In this document: one piece after another, positions 1 to 11,884 of the stretch | Layout: each line of letters begins with the position of its first letter | Numbering within the stretch: the stretch's first letter is position 1 | Assembly (NCBI GenBank): GCA_021442155.1 | Contig: CM038229.1 | Location: 90,160,693-90,224,692 of the forward strand | Direction of reading: 5' to 3' | Length of the DNA stretch: 64,000 nucleotides | Origin: Cymbidium sinense | Lineage: Eukaryota; Streptophyta; Magnoliopsida; Asparagales; Orchidaceae | The notes under the pieces: model-generated | Database searches by the model: none | What the model saw: only the letters and a program-made list of their open reading frames with translations | Told to the model about the DNA's origin: nothing | Translations under genes and position numbers: made by a program

Positions 1-1622
1 AACAAATCAATCAAATGTCAAAATTAGTGTTTTTTTTTTTCAAAAATTAATATTATTGATATAATAGATGATTATTTAAATTTTTTTAAAAGGAACATTT
101 ACATACATACTATAATTCTTATATATTTATATATCTAATATCTAAAGTTTCATATTTACATCTATGATATTTTTCTATTCTTGGAAAGATGTATTTCACT
201 TTTAAAAAAAATAAATGATAGTGATATTTTTAATGTGATATTAAAGATTTAAATATTATGGATATAAATATTAAAATTTAGATATTAGATATGTAAATAT
301 ATAAGAGTTTTATGGTATGTATGTAAATCTCTCTTTGTGAGAATATTTTGATCAAATTAAATCTCATATGATAATAAAATTAATTAATTAGTCATATATT
401 ATATCTATTTCAAAATAAATTAAATTCTTATAATTAAATTTCATTTATGATGATATGACTTAAATTTGATTTTATTGACTCATAAATGGAGGCCACCTTC
501 CTTAATTTTCCAATTAGGGATCTACAAAGTCATCTGAATTAATTACGATGAATTTCCTTATATTTTGAAGAAGGCTTTCCTGTGATATTATCAAACTTAT
601 ATCTAAATGAATTTGAAAAAAAAAAAATTACACTCTTATTGTTATTAATATAAACTTATCCTATTATTAGGCTTATGATGAGCCAAATTCTGTTAGAAGA
701 ATGAATAATTGAGGAAATTCAAGATTAAACCATTAATTTGAAGTTTTTTTAATATGGTGAGCAATAAAGCTTGATTTAACCAAACTTTACAGTTATTATG
801 CAAATCAGCTTTCCAAGTTAGAAGCAACATAAAATTCATTAAAGTTATGTTAAGGGTAGTTTTTCGCATTCGATTTGAATTGCATGTCGCTACATTTGAA
901 AATTTATATTTTACTATATTTTGAAGAATCTGATGAAAAAGTGTTTGTTAACTTGATCCCATAAAGTGGTAGTTAGAAAGATATGATTTAACTTTTTTAA
1001 AATAAAAAAATTTATAATGCTCATTATAGTTTTTTAAATAGCAGCTTCTTCTACAACAGTTTCATCATTGTATTTTTATACTATTATAGCTGTCCCAAAC
1101 AGATCTTAAATTTGTATTATTAGAATTCATTAAATCCTATTTGTAATCAAACAGCACTTAAGTGGACAAAGCCTTCATACATAACATAAAGTCAGGCTAT
1201 AAGATACAAGTGTTTAGTGGGGAGTTCAAATTTTATTAATTAGTTTTTGTATAACTTTTTTTTTTTTCAAATTTATTGGCTATACTACTAACTAAGCATG
1301 CATTCACATTTGATTTTTTTTTTAAGTTGGTGGCTAAATTAATTCAAATTTAAATCATTAACAATTAATTTTTCAAGAAAGTGGTTGCCGAACGGAAGCT
1401 ACTTATCTATTGAATCTAAGTATTATATAAAGAGATGGTTATATTGTATTGAAGCATCCCACAATATGACGTGATAAGAGGAAGAGAGAGGAGAGGGATG
1501 TCATATAAAAATGAAAATAATTTTTTAGGTGATTACAAAATGAGTTATTCAACTTCTTCAAAAAAAAGAATTTAAGTGTTTTTTTTTGTTTATGCTAGCA
1601 AGAGAAAAAGCAGTCATTCATG
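1..1622. other. AT-rich spacer with no gene seen
   Basis: No open frame with recognisable protein similarity and no clear terminal repeats were found on either strand. The stretch is strongly AT-rich with short homopolymers. It ends where sequence homologous to the long LTR repeat begins. Confidence 0.6.
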
Positions 1623-2099
1623 GAGAATATATTCCCACATATGCTACAGTCGATGATCGAGCCTATAAGATGAATTTGATCGATTTGCTTTAGAACGTAA
1701 ATCGAGTCGAAATATACTAGACATCATGAAACCAAATGACCCTCGACGAATGAACTTCATCATCACGTCGAACATCAAATTGGCCGAATATAAATATTGT
1801 AATCTAAACCAACCGATCGTGATCGATACAATGTATCGACGCACATATCGAGTCGGAAGCTAATGATGTAAACGGCGTCCGTCATAAAAGCGATTGAAGC
1901 GAATGCATTTTAAGTTGAAATCCCATTTGACATCGACTTAAACTAAATGCTTACATAAATGATCGTTACGTATATATATAATATCAATATATATATATAT
2001 ATATATATAATCATATAATGTCGAGATAAAATTCATATTAAAATTAATTTAAAAATTAATTAAAGAAGCCTATTTATCCTAATAACCCAAACCAGCCCC

Positions 2100-2592
2100 A
2101 AATCTCCTATTCACGGTCGACTTGAAGCAGATAGCACGCGATCCCGCCTCTCTTCATTCGATCTTCCTAAAACTAATCCCGCCTTCTTTCGTTCAATCGC
2201 CCTCGCAACCGCAAGCACAATTCTTTAACAGTTCCTGCTTGTGATCCACTCCTTCATCAAAATCCCGCAAGTAACCGCAAGCCCGCATTTGTTTTCTTCC
2301 TCTCCCACGATGTTCTCACTCGTTCGAGAAAAGACTTCTTTGCTATGTGCATCTACCCGTCGCTCACTTCTCTCCTCTTCTTCACTTCTCTGCTTAACGT
2401 CTTCAAGAATACCAAGACATGCTTCATCAGGACTCCGGCGCTTGGTAGGTAGCCATCTCGTTTCTTCCCGTTCTCTTTGCTACTGTGCGATGGGTCTCGC
2501 TTGAAGTCGCCAATTTCTGATTTCTTTCGTCTCTTACAACCCTAGCTTCGACTCCTGCGGTTGCTTTTCCTTTTCTTTCTGCAGCCACTGAG
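2100..2592 (+). other. Captured 5'-UTR-like leader with retained intron
   Basis: This pyrimidine- and GC-richer stretch stands out from AT-rich flanks and is conserved at 14,340-14,804 in copy C. A donor-like CTTG|GTAGGTAG near 2,445 and an acceptor TTTCTTTCTGCAG ending near 2,585 bracket a plausible retained intron just before the ATG at 2,593. This suggests the leader was taken from genomic DNA of a host gene rather than from a spliced transcript. No function can be inferred. Confidence 0.4.
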
Positions 2593-2835
2593 ATGGATGC
2601 TAGCGAACAAGGAAATAATGGAAATCATGCTGCAGATCCATTTAATGAAGATTCACTCTCCTCATGTTTGCTGGAAATTTGTGATATATTAGAAGAATCA
2701 ATTTTTTTTCCTCATGTTGGAGAGCAATATCAGGTTCAAATCCCACCTGTAGAAACAAAATCAATTCTATTTCAACATAGACCCATCTCATATGATGATG
2801 CCAAAATGCCCGCCATTGATGAATTTGGAATTTGA
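2593..2835 (+). pseudogene. Captured N-terminal exon of an unidentified plant protein
   Basis: An ATG-initiated 80-codon frame begins MDASEQGNNGNHAADPF and contains an acidic stretch and a VGEQYQVQIPP motif. It is preceded by the 5'-UTR-like leader. The same frame recurs at 14,805 in copy C with several changes. The VG(E/D)QYQ(V/A)(E/Q)IP motif resembles the start of plant SANT/ELM2-type nuclear proteins, but I am not certain of that assignment. After the stop the sequence continues without an exon boundary into NPP-like coding sequence, so this is a chimera inside an LTR. A functional protein is unlikely. Confidence 0.45.
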
Positions 2836-2869
2836 CTACCAATCCCAGTTAATTTGGTTTAGTATGCAG

Positions 2870-3464
2870 ATGATAATATCAAGATCAAATATAAAAAAGG
2901 AATTTTTGAGGAAGTCACCATTATTCTGCTCGGTGATCATGGAATGACCAGTACCTGCGATGAGAAAATAGGTGTTTTTGAATGAATTGGCTCCTTGGAT
3001 TCAGATTGAGAGCTACTGGATCAATTTTGATGAATCTTTGCTCACCATTCAACCTCCATCAGGAATTTCTTCTGCTGAAATTGTGCAGAAGATGAACGAG
3101 GGACGCAGCTCTGGAAAAGTTGAGAATGGGGATAAGCTGAGAGTTTATCTTAAGGAGGATTTGCCAGTGCAGTTTCATTATGCTGAAAGCAATCAGATTC
3201 TGATCCGGGATAGTAGAAGGGTATACGGTGAAGTATAAGAGGGAGAAGAGGTATCCATGTGCAGCGTCTCACGACTATGATAACTTGTTGTTCTCCATGA
3301 GAAAAATTTTTGTGGCTTATGGGCTGAGGTTTGCAACGGGGAAGAAGATCCCTTCGTTTCAAAATATCGAGGTTTATAATCTTGTAACAGCTATTCTGGG
3401 TTTGAATGGAGCTCTGAATAACAACTCTATTTCATTTGTGAATTCTGTTCTTCTGAGCAAATAG
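2870..3464 (+). pseudogene. Captured nucleotide pyrophosphatase/phosphodiesterase (NPP) fragment, copy A
   Basis: Three overlapping frames together give the C-terminal part of the type I phosphodiesterase/nucleotide pyrophosphatase family, which hydrolyses nucleotide and phosphodiester bonds. Visible are LLGDHGMTSTC (part of the metal site, D and H), then ELAPWIQIESYW, KMNEGRSSGKVENGDKLRVY and LKEDLP. In the next frame comes HDYDNLLFSMRKIFVAYG, corresponding to the family's G-YDN-MR-IF--G-F block, and then VYNLVTAILGLNGALNN. Frames shift near 2,960 and 3,230 and stops precede the GDHGM motif, so the copy is dead. The N-terminal catalytic threonine region is absent. Copies B (6,740-7,050) and C (15,100-15,650) are homologous. 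Confidence 0.8.
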
Positions 3465-3474
3465 GCTTGAAAGA

Positions 3475-3700
3475 GGGATGTCGGTTGGTTTTAAGAAGCA
3501 ATACTATCAATTTCCATCAGACTCATGGACATGCCATTAAAGCCTACAAATAGTTGAATGAACAAATGAATGGAGAAATTGATGCTATCGCAGAAGGATC
3601 ATTATTATCCTCTCATGTGAAGGGTAATTACAAGAGGCATCATGCTGCTTACTACTGTGACTACACAAGTAAGGAAAAATAAAGTATAGCATGAACAGAG
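3475..3700 (+). pseudogene. Third coding-like segment in LTR copy A, unidentified
   Basis: Comparison of copies A, B (7,070-7,280) and C (15,660-15,860) shows codon-like conservation. A frame in copy A reads approximately HAIKAYK, then LNEQMNGEIDAIAEGSLLSS, and then KRHHAAYYCDYTS. I do not recognise the family. It may be another part of a captured gene downstream of the NPP fragment, or the NPP 3' flank. Stops and small deletions interrupt it in every copy. Confidence 0.3.
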
Positions 3701-6619
3701 GCAGAGACTTCAAAGTAGTTGTTGTCCAGCTCAAAAAAATTCAAAATTAATTTCAAGATCCCGCTAATGTCCAATAGTAGTGGGTGCAAGACTGGTTGTG
3801 TCGCAAGAGCTCTTTACGCTCATTAGAGTAAATAAAAAAAAACTATTAGATGTCGCTCCTCTTATGTCGAAATGTTGCCGAAATTTTGACTAAATTTTGG
3901 ACATAAAAAAGAGAGGGAAGAATTAAGATTCATTTAAAAAGAAATCAATCACATCAAAAATAAACAATCTAAAATGAAATTTGAATGTGTAGAAGTTGCA
4001 TATTTAGATTTGCTTTATGCAGGTAATTGAAAGCCTCATTATGTTCATTAGAGCATAACGAGATTGAAAGTCGGCTGAGGTGCTTCAAAACACTAACTGT
4101 CATGCTCATTAGAGCGTGACGGATAGGCCAAAATAGTTTCTATGTAGCCCCTGAGAATGATGTCGAATATCTTTAAGTGCTACCAAATTTTGTCACTTAA
4201 TAAAAAAAATGATTTAACATTATGTTAAATATAAAATATAAATTCCTAAAGAAATGAATTAGAAATTAAATATAAATAAACTTGAAATAAATTTGAAAGA
4301 GATTTGAGTACAAATAAAATTGAAAATCATACTTCAAATAAGAAAATAGGGATCAAACTCAAGTGAACCTATAAAACTTGAAATAAATTTGAATTCCTTT
4401 GATATACATGAACCGAAACTCACAGGAGACTTAAGATAAATTTGAAATCCAATTACTAAATAAATATGAAACTTGATGTGGAGTTGAGGATAAATTCATA
4501 TTGGATCTGAAGCCTTCTTATGTGAACAAATCATATTTAACATCAAACGAAGTAAAGATCTCAATTGAATATTAAATGACAAATGATTGGTGGTAAGTCT
4601 AAATATCTAATTTCAAATTGAGAACAAAGGTGCACAAGTAATTTGGTAGCTTTTTCACAATCACAAATTCAATTAGGCAACTCATGATCATTCATGAATG
4701 TAACATTTAAAAGGATAATTTGGATCTTGCTCTTAAAGTCGGGTTTGAAGCACAAGAGATTGGTTGAGTGCTACTTTCAAGCTAAAGTGAAAATCAAATA
4801 AAATTCATAAGAGGTTTTCACTATAACCAAATAGCATATTAACAAGTATAAAACTTCTTAATGAATAATTGGCTTGTATCCAAAAGAATCTTGAATTCAA
4901 ATAAGCTTGCTTAAAATATGCATAATAAACTATCTATGCAAGAGCAAAAGTTGAATATGATGAGTTGATGAATATTTAAAATATTGGTAATGATTGCAAG
5001 CTAAATAATCATTGATACTTGAAGAATGCAATGAATAAATTAAATACAAGCAAAGTTGCAATATTTTGAATTGAAAATATGAAACACCTTCAATGCCAGA
5101 TCTGCAATTTTTTATACAAGCAAGCGGCACTAAATTAAATTCTACATGAATTATAAAGCTTCTTTCAATCCAAAGATTAGAAATTTTATTCTAATGCCAA
5201 TTTTCAAAATCAATGATTTGATTAATCAGATGAAATTATCTAAGTCATAAATATCTACATGTGTTTGGACATAGAGATTTGAAGTGCAAATTTTAATATC
5301 TGAAAAGGTTGTGCAGGCTATATCAGAATTAAATGAAAATATAAAATCAAACTCATGATTTAAAAATAAAATTATCTAAATTACTAAATACCCGTATGGG
5401 CTCCAACACAATCTGAATGCTTAAACCAAGTGTCTGAGGATGCTGCGTGGTTGCTTCCTGGTTTGATCTTAAGATCAGTGCGGTTAACATAACCTAAAAT
5501 CTAATTATTATAAGAATTTCAACTTATTAAAATATCCACAAGCTAATTTTGTCATATGATAATATATCTCATCTCATTATTAAACTAATAAAGTCGACAA
5601 GATCTAAAAAATAATAATTAAATTATTAAAATAATATATCTATCTTGATGTATATTGAATGGTGATTTCAACCCAGAGGAGATACTTTCATCAAAATGTG
5701 ATTCTAATTTCAAATCAAATTAACTTGAATTAAGTATCAATCTAAAAACTACTTAAAAGCAATTTAATCTTTAAAAGATTAAAGCAAACTCCATTCAATC
5801 CACCTTTCGAAATAGTTTATTGAAGGTGAAAAATTAAGAAAACTCTAGCTCATAAAAAAGCCAATGTCAAATCAAGTGTTCTACTATGTTCACTCTCAAT
5901 CAATCTCGCTAGTAAGAACGTGTCGTGTCCTTATTTGTGCTTGGCAGTAGGCTCCATATATGATCAGTTATGACCAGAGTCCTCTAATCGTTGGTTCCTG
6001 CCAAATGGAACTATTATATTACAATCATGATCGTAGCCCGTATGCTCCCCAATGGATGTGCCCTTTGAGTTGTGAATCATAGGGTACACCTGGTAGGAAA
6101 AAAAGCCCTTTGTCAGCTAAGGTAGACTTAAGATTGTCTTCTTAGATAAACACCTCCAAGGTCTACAAGGATTACTTAGATGACGTAACTTAATAGGGAT
6201 CCTTCTTGGGTTGGGTCATTACCTCCTCGACTAAGTAAACTAGGGATCACGGCGGGATAGCGGAACCATGGAATCTAGATGGCACATCATCATTCTTCCA
6301 ACCATCCATTTTAAGCTAATGATGATGAATTTCCTAAATTCTAAACCTCAAATTCTAAAACTCCACATTACTACTATAAGCTATACCATTTAGCGATCTA
6401 ATGACCAACCTTAATCAAAGTTCTTTCTCAACATTGGGATGGGTAATTAACTATAGGTGCTTATCTTATAGAAACCCGAGCAGATCAAAGTTCTCACCAA
6501 ATGAGAATGAAATCTCTAGGTAGTGTTTTATCTACTATTCCATCTACCTTCTCAAAATTACACCAACACATTTAAACCATACTCTCCTCATTATCGAGAT
6601 GTGGAGAATTTTTTGGAAT

Positions 6620-6735
6620 ATTCTAGTGACTCCTCTCAGGAAAGGATTCTCTTTCCATATTTAGCTAGTCATATACATGCTATAGTAGCAACAAAATATT
6701 TGAAAATTCAAAACAAAAAAATGGTGATTTACATA
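6620..6735 (+). other. Degraded PBS and leader after LTR copy A
   Basis: The sequence aligns with 10,231-10,330 downstream of copy B. It contains a corrupted version of the primer-binding-like block (TAGTGACTCCTCTCAGG here, TGGAGACTCCGTTAGGGAC there), followed by the shared leader. At about 6,735 it jumps abruptly into NPP coding sequence, which marks the tandem-duplication junction. Confidence 0.5.
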
Positions 6736-9700
6736 TTTGCTAGTGCAGTTTCATTATGTTGAAAGCAATCAGATTCTGACAATCGTCAGAATAGTATAAG
6801 AAGAGTATACGTTGAAGTATAAGAGAGAGACGAGGTATCCATGTGGAAGGTCTCACGGCTATGATACCTTGTTGTTCTCCATGAGAACATTTTTTATGGC
6901 TCGTGGGCCGAGGTTTGCAAGGGAGAAGAAGATCCCTTCATTTTAGAATATCAAGTTTTATAATCTTTTGATGGCTATTCTGGGTTTGAATGGAGCTCCG
7001 AATAATGGCTCTATTTCATTTGTGAATTCTATTCTTCTGAGAAAATAGGCTTGAAAGAGGGTTTTCGGTTCGTTTTAAGAAGCAATCTCAATTTCCATCG
7101 AGTCATGGAAATTACATTGAAACTATAAATAGCTGAATGAACAAATGACTGGAGAAATTGTGCTATCACAAAAGGATCATTATTATCCTCTCATGTGAAG
7201 GCTACTTACAAGAGGCATCATGCTGCTTATTACTATGATTATACAAATAAGGAAAAACAAAGTATGGCATGAACAGTGGCAGAGACTTCAAAGTAGTTGC
7301 TTTTAGTTTAGAAAATTCAAATTTAGTTGCAAGACCTTGCTAATGCCGAATATGGCATAGTGGGTGAAGACTTCTTTATGTCGAAGACACATTCATTAAG
7401 GCATATAGAAAAGACAAAAAAATTATTAGATGTTAAATGCCAAATGCGAAATCTATCAAAATTTTGGCTAAATTTTAGTCTTTGAAAAAAGAGGGGGAAA
7501 ATCAAGATTCACTTAAAAAGAAATCAATCACATCAAAAATAAACAATCTAAAATGAAATTTGAATGTGTAGAAATTGCATATATATTTTGCTTTTATGCA
7601 GGTGATTAAAGTATCGTTATGCTCATTAGGGCGTATTGAGATTGAAAGTTGACCGAGGCACTTCAAAACACCAACCATCACGCTCATTAACGAGTAGGCC
7701 AAAATAGTTTTGATGTAACCCCCTATACAAGAATAATGTTGGAATACTGCTGAAGTGTTGCCAAAATTTCATCAAATTTTTTGAACTTAACAAAAAAAAT
7801 AATTTAACATTATGTTAAATATAAAATATAAATTCTAAATAAATGAATTGAAAATTAAATATAAATAAACTTGAAATGAATTTGAAAGAGACTTGAGTAC
7901 AAATAAAATTGAAAATCATATTTCAAATAAGAAAATAGGGATCAAACTCAAATGAACTTATAAAACTTGAAATAATTTGAATTCCTTTGATATACATGAA
8001 TCAAAACTCACAAGAGACTTAAGATAAATTTGAAGTCCAGTTACTAAATAAATATGAAACTTGATCTGGAGTTGAGGCTAAATTCATATTAGATCTAAAG
8101 TCTTTTTTTGTGAACAAATCATATTTAATTTCAAACAAAGTAAAGATCTCAATTGAATATTAAATGATAAATGATTGGTGGTAAGTATAAATATCCAATT
8201 TCAAATTGAGAACAAAGGTCTGTAAGTAATTTGGTAGCTTTCTCACAAGCACAAATTCAATTAACTCATGATCATTCATGAATGTAGCCTTTAAAAGGAT
8301 CATTTGGATCTTGCTTAAAGTCGGGTTTGAAGCACAAGAGATTGGTTGAGTGCTACTTTTAAGCTAAAGTGAAAATCAAATAAATTTTATAAGAGGTTTT
8401 CACTATAACCAAATGACATATTAGCAAGTATAGGCAAGACTTCTTAATGAATAATTGACTTGTATTCAAAAGAAGCTTTAATTCAAATATGCTTGCTTAA
8501 AGTATGCATAATAAATTATATGTGCAAGAAAAAAGTTGAATATGATGAGTTGATAAATATTTAAAAGATTGTTAATGATCAAAGATAAATAATCATTGAA
8601 ACTTGAAGAATGCAATGAATAAACTAGATACAAGCAAAGTTGCAATATTTTGAATCAAAAATATGAAACGCCTTCAACACCACGGATATGTAATTCAAGC
8701 AAGCAAGGTGTCACTAAATTAAATTCTCCATGAATTATAGAGCTCCTTTCAATCTAAAGATTAGAAATTTTATTCTAATTATAATTTTAAAATCAATGAT
8801 TTCATTAATTAGTTGAAATTGTCTAAGTCATAAAATACATGTGCTCGGACATAGAGATTTGAAGTGCAAATTTTAATGTCTGAAAAGGCTGAGCAAGCTA
8901 AAGTAGAATAAAATGAAAATATGAAATCAATCTCATGATTTAAAAATAAAATTATCTAAATTACTAAATACCCGCATGGGCCCCGACTCTATGTTGAATG
9001 CTTAAACCAACTGTCTGAGGATGCTGCGCGGGTTACTTCCCAGTTTGGTCTTAAGATCGGGTCCGGGTTAACAAAACCTAAAAACCTATTATCATAAGAA
9101 TTTCAACTTATTAAAAAATCTAAAAAACTAATTATATCATATGATAGTAGATTTGATCCTCTATTATTAAACTAATAGAGTCGACAAGATCTAAAATAAT
9201 AATTAAATGATTAAAACAATACATCTATCCCGATGACGGTTGTGTTGAATGGTGATTTCAATCAGAGGGAATACTTCCATCAAAATGTGATTCGACTTTT
9301 AAGTCAAATTAATTCAAATTAAGTATCAATCTAAAAACTACTTAAATAAAATTTAATCTTTAAAAGCTTAAAGTAAACTCCATTCAATCCAACTTCTTCA
9401 ACATTTGTTGAAGGTGAATTAAGAAAACTTTATAAAGGAGTCAATGTCAAATCAAGAGTTCTACTATATTCACTCTCAATCAATCTCTCATAGTGGTGAC
9501 CGTGTCATCTAGCGTATGGTCGTAGGCTCCACATATGATGTAATTATGACCAAAGTCCTCTAATCGGTGTTTGCCGCCAAATGGAACCATTATATTATGA
9601 TCATGGTCATAGCTTGTATGCTCCCCAATAGCTCTGCCCTTTGAGTTATGAATCATAGGGTACACCTGATAGAGCAAAAAGCTCTCTATCAGCTAAGGTA

Positions 9701-10230
9701 AACTTAAGATTGTCTCCTTAGACAAACACCACCCTAGGTCTATAAGGATTACTTGGATGACGTAACCCATGTGTTGCTAATAGGAATCCTTCAGTTAGGT
9801 TAGGTCGACCTCCTCTGACTAAGTAGGCTAGGGACCATAACAACGCGGGATGACCGAACCATAGGATCTAGATCGGGCACGTCATCATTCTCCCGACCAT
9901 CCATTTTAAGCTAATGATGATGAATTTCATAAATTCAAAATCTCTAAATTCTGAAACTCCACATGCTACTACTATACGCTATGTATTTAGCGATCTAACG
10001 AATAGCCTTATTCGAAAGTTCTCTCTCAACATTGGGAGGGGTAATTAACTATAGGTGCTTGTGCCTATAGGAAACCTGGAACCAGATCAAAAGTTCTCAC
10101 CAAATGAGGACAAAATTTATGGGTAGTGTCTTATCTACTATTCTATCTGTCTTCTAAAAATTAAACCAACACATTTAAACCATACTCTCATCATTATCGA
10201 GAGGTCGATGGTGAATTTTCAGAGCCCACA
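6736..10230 (+). repeat. LTR copy B: partial tandem duplication of the LTR's 3' two-thirds
   Basis: From the TTGCTAGTGCAG junction, copy B repeats copy A from 3,161 onward with a constant offset of about 3,576 bp. It begins inside the NPP fragment and ends at GAGCCCACA, then PBS and leader. Sequence is similar along the full length, including the long AT-rich non-coding part. It lacks the first 1.5 kb of the LTR, so it is not an independent LTR insertion. Unequal exchange or replication-based duplication inside the element explains it best. Confidence 0.7.
6740..7050 (+). pseudogene. NPP fragment, copy B
   Basis: Partial repeat of the copy A NPP C-terminal coding block, starting at the equivalent of VQFHYAESNQI. 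It retains YKRERRYPC, then HGYDTLLFSMRTFFMARGPR (closer to the family consensus than copy A here) and ILGLNGAPNNGSISF. It is broken by a stop after KKIPSF and by frame changes at about 6,780. No start codon context exists because the duplication begins inside the coding sequence. Confidence 0.75.
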
Positions 10231-10236
10231 AATTTC

Positions 10237-10255
10237 TGGAGACTCCGTTAGGGAC
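10237..10255 (+). other. Primer-binding-site-like sequence
   Basis: TGGAGACTCCGTTAGGGAC begins 6 bp after the LTR 3' end (GAGCCCACA at 10,230). It resembles the TGGCGACTC... GGGAC primer-binding sites of Tat-type plant Gypsy elements. The matching tRNA was not determined. Confidence 0.55.
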
Positions 10256-10639
10256 AGGATTTTCTTTCCATCTTTGGCTAGTCATATACATGTTATAGTA
10301 GCAACAAAATATTTGAAAATTCAAAATACAAAATGGTGATTTAAATGTGTAATAAATTCAAATTATTAATGTATGAGACTCTATGTCGAATGAATTATTC
10401 TATAGAGTATATATTTATTATACTATTATTTTATTCTATAGTACCTCTACATTTTGAAAGTATGAGGTGAAATAATAATTACTAATGCCCACCTTTCACT
10501 TTTGTAAAATGGATCTACAGAGCACTCATTTTACTGTTCAGTATGGCGTGTGCAAACATCCTTAGCTAATGTCATCAACAAAGAAGATGTTAGAGATATA
10601 ATTCAATTTGGTAGCTTGAATTTCCTGCTATTATAGTTG

Positions 10640-10990
10640 GAATACCTGAAATACCCACCCGTGGTGCACTCGTCTGAGGTCATGCTAGAAGGCTTCAGTT
10701 TACTAAAGCTCCTACTCGTCATGCTCGCTAACCAATTCAGCAACCAACTATTGTTAAAGAGTTATCCCGACAGAGAGCTTCAATTTTTGAAAGACTGGGT
10801 CAATTTGAAGCCCCTATAATAAAAAAAATCATTACTTGGTAGAAAGTTTCTGTGATATCTATGAATACGACCATTCTATCAGTTGAAAGTTTCGCACTAA
10901 GAAGGCATGATGCGTGCTTCTTCTTAGAGGAAAACTAAGTAAAAGGAAGAAGGAGAATAAATCACTCACTCAGGTCGTTCTGAATCACTA
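10640..10990 (+). pseudogene. Gypsy gag/protease-linker relic
   Basis: A degraded frame on the plus strand includes SRQRASIFERLGQFEAPII at about 10,765-10,820. This resembles the S-(V/I)F-RLG segments found in plant Gypsy polyproteins between gag and reverse transcriptase. It is interrupted by several stops. The adjoining protease, RT and RNase H regions are missing, which indicates a large internal deletion before the integrase relic at 11.4 kb. Confidence 0.4.
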
Positions 10991-11100
10991 ATGTGACCAT
11001 ACTTGATGTCGGGGTGAGTGTTATTATTCACAACAAGTTTAAAATCTCAAGTGGGTGAAAAGGAATAGCTATTGGTTATATCAAGCAATCATTTTAGGCA

Positions 11101-11289
11101 ATGACACCAAGCTATAATCCCACAAAGAGGCATCCTGAGACTCTATCCTCTAGAGTGCACATGGTGCTAAAAGTTGTCAAGGAGAAGGGTCTTATGAAGA
11201 AGAAGTATCAATGCATGATTATCAGAGAAAATGAGAAAGCTTCAATAAAAAGGCTACTCTCAGTGGGTGCTCAAGATCATCTTAAGTAA
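11101..11289 (+). other. Short open frame of unknown origin within the Gypsy internal region
   Basis: A 62-codon ATG frame, rich in Lys and Met, lies between the linker relic and the integrase relic. It shows no motif I recognise. It sits inside the element, so it is most likely residual polyprotein or chance. Confidence 0.2.
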
Positions 11290-11409
11290 TTCCTAAAAGG
11301 TGTGCATCGAGGCATGACACCAACCGTATGTTCGTGAATCTATCAAAATGTGAAAGGTATGAAAATTTGGAGGCCAAAGCCTCAGTGAAACGCCTTAAAG
11401 AAAGATAAC

Positions 11410-11860
11410 GATGTGACATCTAGGCGTACTCCCACAAAATTCACTCTTTATATGCTAGTATTGGGAACTGAAGCAGTCTTGCCACTTGAAATTGAACTAC
11501 ATTCACTCCAAGTAGCCATTCAACATGATCTTACCTAAGATAAAAATGTATGTCTACAGATGGAAGAGCTTGAAGCGCTTGATGAGGTCAGGCTCCAAGC
11601 TCATCAAAATTTAGAAGTTTATCAAGCAAAGATGTCCAGGGCTTTTGACCATACGATACATCCTCAAACATTCTAAGAAGGGGAATTGGTCTTGGTGTGA
11701 AGACCAATTAATCTTAATCGACAAATTGGTGGCTAATTTGAGCCTAATTGGGAGGACCATTTTGTCATCGAAGAAAGTATATCAAGGAGGCGTACCAACT
11801 CATTGACCTAAATGACGAAGACCAATGACACTAATTAGTGGTCACGAAAAAAGTATTATA
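11410..11860 (+). pseudogene. Ty3/Gypsy integrase C-terminal relic
   Basis: The plus strand reads TPTKFTLYMLVLGTEAVLPL, then EIELHSLQVAIQHDLT, MEELEALDEVRLQAHQNLE and VYQAKMSRAFD. Further on come EGELVLV and GQ-like residues followed by a W-E-F motif (NWEDHFVIEE). This is the typical end of a Tat/Gypsy polyprotein: integrase core end, the coiled EELEALDE helix and the GDLVL barrel. Several in-frame stops are present (after HDLT, before EGEL, in the R-PI stretch). It shows the element's orientation is plus, matching PBS at left and PPT at right. Confidence 0.8.
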
Positions 11861-11884
11861 TAAATACATTCTCATATAATAGAA

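Larger units (their letters stand above)
1628..6619 (+). repeat. Long LTR, copy A (5' LTR)
   Basis: Aligns by eye with copy C (13,729-17,290 plus 26,506-27,883) along its whole length. The order is: a short 5' non-coding part, 5'-UTR-like sequence with a retained intron, coding fragments (2,593-3,700), then about 2.9 kb of AT-rich non-coding DNA. The last part reappears in copies B and D. The right end is placed by alignment to GAGCCCACA of copy B, which is degraded here. Divergence from copy C is obvious (many small indels), so the element is old. Confidence 0.6.
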
